A stretch of 64,000 nucleotides of DNA from Branchiostoma floridae. Lineage: Eukaryota; Chordata; Leptocardii; Amphioxiformes; Branchiostomatidae. The translations under genes were made by a program, and so were the position numbers. Shown here in pieces: positions 59,701 to 64,000 of this stretch. Position 1 is the stretch's first letter; each line of letters starts with the position of its first letter. The stretch lies in contig NC_049989.1 in assembly GCF_000003815.2 (NCBI RefSeq), forward strand, positions 13,903,476 to 13,967,475. The letters are read 5' to 3'. Under the pieces are notes generated by a model. The model was not told where the DNA came from. It made no database searches and saw only the letters and a program-made list of their open reading frames with translations.

Positions 59701-62700
59701 ACAATCAACTGCCAAAGAAAAGGTAACTATTTAGCACGATAAAGCCCTTCGTTAACACACGTCTATTGGTGCAATTGATTACACCAGACTAATTACATCA
59801 ATATCCGATCATGCCACTTCGATGATTGGCTAATATTTCAAATTGTGTATTACATTCTGTTTCGTTTTGTCTCAGATGGTTACGAAAGATCTGTTGATCT
59901 GTTGGATGAAATTAGAATACTAGTGTCTCATTCTCTTCTCATTAAGAGGAGAGTTAACAATGCATTTCTTTATACTCCTACCTTCTTCATCCCCGCTTCG
60001 TCCACTTTCCTTAAAACCATGGCCCCGACAATGTACAGAGCTAATGTCGTCAGCACGGTAGCGAGGACCCCTGCGTTGTTCCCTATGTCCGCGAACTTGT
60101 CAAACACGGTGGTCAGGTCAATCGTGTTTGGCGCGGTGACAAAGCCAGCCCCGAATGCTGTCATGTGATTACAGGCGCAGACAGTCTCGGTTATAGTGGA
60201 GGAAGGATGTACCTGGTGAGACGACATAGATGTTAATGAAAAGTTTGACTTCTCGATTTTTGACCCCGGGGGGCGAGATCACTAGCGTTTTCGCCCCCCT
60301 TTAGCGTTTTCGCCCCCCCCCCCCTAGAGCAGCTGGCTACTACATATTACAGGTGCGCTACCTGGTACTATACTGCACCTGGGGAGTAACGTATATGGTG
60401 TGTTACCTGGTACCTATATGGCACCTTATTACCGTACCGTAAGATGTAATACCTCGAAAGTCGATACTATATTGTTCGGTGCAAACATGACATTGAAATG
60501 AAAAAGACAATTTTTGCAGCTGATGTGGCATAAAAACAGTGCTACTGCGAACGTATAAATCAACACCGTCTATGGTACGGAATACGTCAGCTATATGTTT
60601 TCAATTTGTTACATTGTTTTATTTCTTGTGCTGGAAACATTTCCAAAGCACTAACAAAAACACACGTGAATAATAGTTTCTCATTATAAACACTATCTAC
60701 GCGCAAGTTGATCTAGCTGTTGCTAAATGCTACACAAACACTGGTAAAGTACCAGTCTTAAGAAACACGGGTAAATGCATCAGTTCCTAAAAACTAAAAA
60801 AAACAGTCCTGTTGGAGGTGAAGATATCCCTTGGCCAGGTGCATATACCAAAATGTGCGTTATTCTAATTAATACCTAATATTTGCATAATTAATAAAGA
60901 CATTACATAGTTCTTTTGTGGTCACTTCATGGTAGAGACTTCATATTGGAGATATGTAGGTTGCTTGAGGACAGGTAAATACAATGAAATACATCTTATG
61001 TCAAGACTCAGGTATATGCAATAATAGGAATACAAGGGACCAAACCCTCCTTGTCTGAAACAAGTTCAACTATCTTATTACCATGTAATTACGTTAATAT
61101 TGATACTATGAATGGAGTTATGTATCAAACTCGTGTACTTATATCATTCTGAAACTACATTTTGTGATTTATACCAATCAACTTCTATAATGTCATGTAA
61201 ACCCGTTTTTTTATGGGGGGGGGGGCGAAATCGCTAAAGGGGGGCGAGGTAGGGGGGCGAGATCACTAGCCGGGGAGGGCGAGATCGCTAGTGATTTCGC
61301 CCCGGGGGGGCGAGATCACGGGGGGGGGGGCGAGATCGCTGTCACACCCGGTTCTCTGGTTCTCTTCGGACGTTTTATGTAGTATCCGCTACATTTCGTC
61401 AGTGACACTGAAAAGATCTGGTAGAAACAGCTTTTATCCTTACTATGAATTGATATGCAAATGAGCTTAAGGCAGTTGTTTGGGTTGAGCGCTAATGCCT
61501 AGGTTACACATAGCCGACTTTGGCTCCCGAACACTAGCCGACTCTTAGCCGACCCAAGTCGGCAGTAGTTCGGGAGTAGTCTGACCAGTTTAGGCCACGC
61601 CTATTTTTTAGCGCTGAACATGTCCCGAACACCTCCCGACCGGTAAATGACTTACTCCCGACTGTGTCCCAAATGCTAACTAACCTATCACCAACCAGCC
61701 CGACCTCTAGCCACAGACTGCCTAATCACTCCCGACTGATCCCCAACCGATTGCCGACCCTTTTTCGACTTGAAATAGACATAATCAGCGATTTTCAAAA
61801 GAGTGCCCATTTTCGTTTTTAATCAAGAATGTCCTTTGTTCTATTTGTAAACATCACTAAGAGATCAAATTTAGATCACATATAGCTCCAGTGCGGCATT
61901 TATGAGTCTTTTTGTTTTTAGCTGGATGTCTGTCGTGTGAAGTTCGGGAGTGATTCGTCTACGTTCTGGCAATAGTCTTTTTGCTTGGGAATGAGTTAGC
62001 AGAGATTTGTCTAAGGTCTTGGGGTAAATCATTGGTATGTTGGAAACAAGCTGGGAGTAAATCAGCAATGTTTATGGCGTGGTTAAGATTTAATTTGACT
62101 GCTGACTTACTCCCGAACACCAACCGAACACTAGCCGACCGTGCCGAACACCAGCCGACCACCAACCGACCCATTCCAGAGTTGCCGTTCAGAGCCGAAT
62201 GTTTTGAACATTTCAAAACATTCGGATGGAGCAGCCGAACGCCAGCCGACTCAGCCGAATGCCAGCCGAACGCCAGCCGACTCAGCCGAACGCCAGCCGA
62301 CTACAGCCGACTAGCTCCCGAATCACTCCTAAACCATAGTCGGGAGAGAGTCGGGAGCCAAATTCGGCTATGTGTAACATAGGCATAAATCACAAGTACC
62401 AGAGAGTTCCATGCGTAGGCCTTTTTTCCTGATGAGGATGGGATTGTACATTCTATCATATATATTATTTTGGGTATAAAGCCTGTTTCTACAAAATCTC
62501 TTTAGTGTCACTGACGAAAGATAGTGGATGCTATCTGAAACGTCTGACAGTTTGGCTACTAGGTTGTGAAAGCATTAGGACCGATGAGTGTGTGAGTAAC
62601 GACAACATTGACACAAATGACCATGCCCAAAAGATCTTACTCTACATCAAATCTTACTCTACATCCGTTGGGAAGCCAGCTCTCTGTGTCCTCCGCCCAA

Positions 62701-63782
62701 TAACGACAGCTCAGACGCAGCACCTTCAGGCTGTAGAACTGGGTCCCATTCAGGCTTAAACCGGACTGATCAGCTGGGTCCACAAGAAGCACGCCGTCAT
62801 CGACTGCATCTTGGTAGACATCGTCCACACCTAGGTAGACGTTGGAATTTGAATGTCATGAGGCCTAATTATGTATACAGTGAAACCTGTACAAGTACCT
62901 CTACATAAGGACCACCTGGCCAATGTAACCACTTTGTGGTGATCCCTTAGAGAATTGTTTTCATTGGCATAAGTATAAAGAATCCTGTCAAAGTAACCAA
63001 TTGTCCACATAGACCAGGTTGTTTCAGTCCTCTGAGTGTTCGTCGTGGGCACTCTTTACATGTTGAAGTCTCCTCTTCCTATTGTTACTCTGCATACAAT
63101 AAAGCAATACCAATTCTACGATACACAGGTCATGTAACTGCCACCGTTACCACTATTTATAGATGAATGTGTTTCACACGCCGACCTATTCCTACTAGCT
63201 CTGTCACCCTATTGATCACTCTAATTTGTTCAGCTGATCTTACTACAACAGCCGATCTACCAGCTCAGCTTATTTTGATTAATGTTGTACCAAATATGAG
63301 TTATTCTTACCAGCAACCTCTACTCCGACAGAATACTTTCCGGTATGATTCTTTCCCGACACGAAAAACATGACAGACCGAGACTCAGGAGCGCCATGAT
63401 GGGAGGCAGTCGGTTTCCAGTCCTGCCAGGTCAAACATACTTCACAGTTTTTACTATGGGCCAAGCCACCTCCTCTCCCGAACACGGATATTCTGGAACT
63501 CCTGTTCAGCGCAGTGACTTGGACGACGACAGCATCATCTACGTCTGAGATGTTGAATACATGGTGCAACACGCTCCCATTGTCGGTGGAATCTACTTCA
63601 TGAACCAGTCCGCTGGAAGAGTAGTCTTCATTGGTGGCGATGGTGATCAGGATATCCTCTTCTGTGTCTCTTATTTCCCCGGGGGACATGGTCGATGGTA
63701 CCAGAGAGATGTCGTAGACACCAGAGTTGATGATGTTTGAGTTGTTTCCCCACGTGAAAGGGTTGACATGGTAACAGATGAC
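53762..63782 (-). CDS. Polycystin-1-like protein, C-terminal part (continues off right edge)
   Basis: Thirteen minus-strand exons: 63782-63311, 62830-62658, 60212-59982, 59708-59541, 59143-58986, 58629-57957, 57704-57548, 57137-56899, 56713-56539, 56237-55542, 55059-54802, 54477-54193 and 53901-53762. They total 3825 nt (1274 codons plus stop) with all phases consistent. Order of parts: a REJ/GAIN-type ectodomain segment; a GPS motif split by an intron (CRYWAEDTESWLPNGC, then VCACNHMTAFG); TM1 (VLATVLTTLALYIVGAMVL); a PLAT domain (LQIWHDNQGG, WKLDKVIVRDLQSGDT); and further TM segments (YVAWSVLVLVCCVSAFF, FFVIVMILLVVA). Next come the polycystin (TOP) domain (CGFHQRYTSLF, SYTVEFLNMGG, YRLHRFVGPAGY) and the channel core with LGPLFLYAYLC-like S6 (IIGPLFLYAYLCIVFII). 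The last exon is a short charged helix (ASERLNDRLTRLDLL) ending PRK. Members are membrane or ciliary receptor-channel subunits with GPS autoproteolysis. Which paralogue (PKD1, PKD1L or PKDREJ type) cannot be decided without the N-terminus. Confidence 0.9.
55150..55240 (-). pseudogene. Degenerate duplicate of a polycystin channel exon
   Basis: The minus strand reads SSKFISSDLASFWNQVFV and then a TAG. The true exon at 55059 reads SKYISFDIASFWNQAFVW. An acceptor-like TTTCTTTAGAG precedes it, as in the true exon. Only the first 20 or so codons are duplicated. Inclusion would truncate the channel before its last transmembrane segments. Confidence 0.75.
56836..56860. repeat. (TA)n microsatellite
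   Basis: Simple TA run of about 12 units in a polycystin intron, about 40 bp from the exon 8 donor. Confidence 0.8.
60266..61345. mobile_element. TIR-like element with G/C-run, CGAGATC-rich ends (about 1.1 kb)
   Basis: The left end holds GGGGCGAGATCACTAGCG and TTTCGCCCCCCTTTAGCG followed by a C run. The right end (61207-61345) holds the inverse, GCGAAATCGCTAAAGGGGGG and several GGGGCGAGATC(A/G)C units. The interior is AT-rich and non-coding. Boundaries and a target duplication could not be fixed because the end units are themselves repeated. It lies in the intron between the two GPS exons. Confidence 0.55.
61495..62386. mobile_element. MITE built of AGCCGA/TCGGGAG words, 892 bp
   Basis: ATGCCTAGGTTACACATAGC at the left end is mirrored by GCTATGTGTAACATAGGCAT at the right end. 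The next 15 bp (GACTTTGGCTCCCGA) also pair, with one mismatch. The interior has clusters of CCGAACGCCAGCCGACTCAG repeats (62225-62320) and CTCCCGA words near both ends. There is no transposase and no clear target-site duplication. It lies in the same polycystin intron as the previous element. Confidence 0.7.
62496..62560 (+). repeat. Copy of the interspersed repeat seen at 70-130
   Basis: TTAGTGTCACTGACGAAAGA and GGATGCTATCTGAAACGTCT match the left-edge copy with a few changes. An inverted piece with TTCGTCAGTGACACTGAAAA lies at about 61395-61420. Confidence 0.55.
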
Positions 63783-64000
63783 CTGGAGACAAAGAATTAG
63801 ACGGATGAGAACATATCAGGAAACCGTTTACTTAGTGTCAACGATGTAAATGATATAGCAGCAATTTTGACAAACATTATACTATTTGTTACATGTCGTA
63901 TCGTCTATTTGGACGAAATACGACAGGCGAGGAATGTGCTCAATGTCAGAAGACGGTTCAGGGAATCCATATTGATATAGATATTTTGAAACACATGATG
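63783..64000. other. Polycystin intron, right edge of window
   Basis: AT-rich intronic sequence upstream of the acceptor at 63783-63784; no exon recognised. Confidence 0.5.

Overview
The window is animal nuclear DNA: multi-exon genes with GT-AG introns in consistent phase, long introns packed with DNA transposons, and one 100-N assembly gap (40288-40387). The gene set (SF3A1, CCDC157, a polycystin-1-like channel, an expanded TPR family) and the density of MITEs with perfect target-site duplications suggest an invertebrate deuterostome. Amphioxus (Branchiostoma) is my best guess; that is inference, not a database result.

Layout. (1) 218-5515, minus: the N-terminal 516 codons of CCDC157, running off the left edge. 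(2) 5516-6905: shared upstream region between CCDC157 and SF3A1, which are divergent (head-to-head), as I recall for the human pair. (3) 6906-33358, plus: complete SF3A1 (U2 snRNP splicing factor 3A subunit 1), 12 coding exons totalling 791 codons plus stop, close to human length. Its first intron holds a complete 13.4 kb Mutator-like (MULE) transposon (7228-20632) with ~0.8 kb terminal inverted repeats and a 9-bp target-site duplication. The MULE carries a minus-strand gene joining an OTU-like cysteine protease to a MULE transposase, and that gene is itself interrupted by a 433-bp hAT-type MITE. Other SF3A1 introns hold two sister hAT MITEs, a TA-duplicating MITE, SINE-like sequence and three tandem decoy copies of the 5' half of exon 9.

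(4) 34288-39649, minus: a protein with a GlnD/DUF294-type nucleotidyltransferase (NTase) domain followed by about 14 TPRs of 42 residues. (5) 40062-40590: a palindrome around the N gap. (6) 41214-42553: a TIR-bounded segment carrying an inverted fragment of the same TPR gene family. (7) 43437-44600: an intron-containing SF3A1 3'-end pseudogene, followed by a second NTase-TPR gene (44721-51411, minus) whose TPR half is broken by stops and a frameshift. Items 4 and 7 are two copies of one segmental duplication unit (SF3A1 3' end plus NTase-TPR gene). (8) 53762-63782, minus: the C-terminal 1274 residues of a polycystin-1-like protein (GPS motif, PLAT domain, channel core, C-terminal helix), continuing off the right edge. 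Its introns contain two further TIR-type elements.

The host genes are not an operon and need not cooperate functionally. The most interesting material is the NTase-TPR family and its remodelling by duplication and apparent transposon capture, the OTU-MULE element, and the decoy 3' splice sites inside a gene that encodes a 3' splice-site recognition factor. Splice junctions were derived by hand and checked by phase; coordinates may be off by 1-2 bases.
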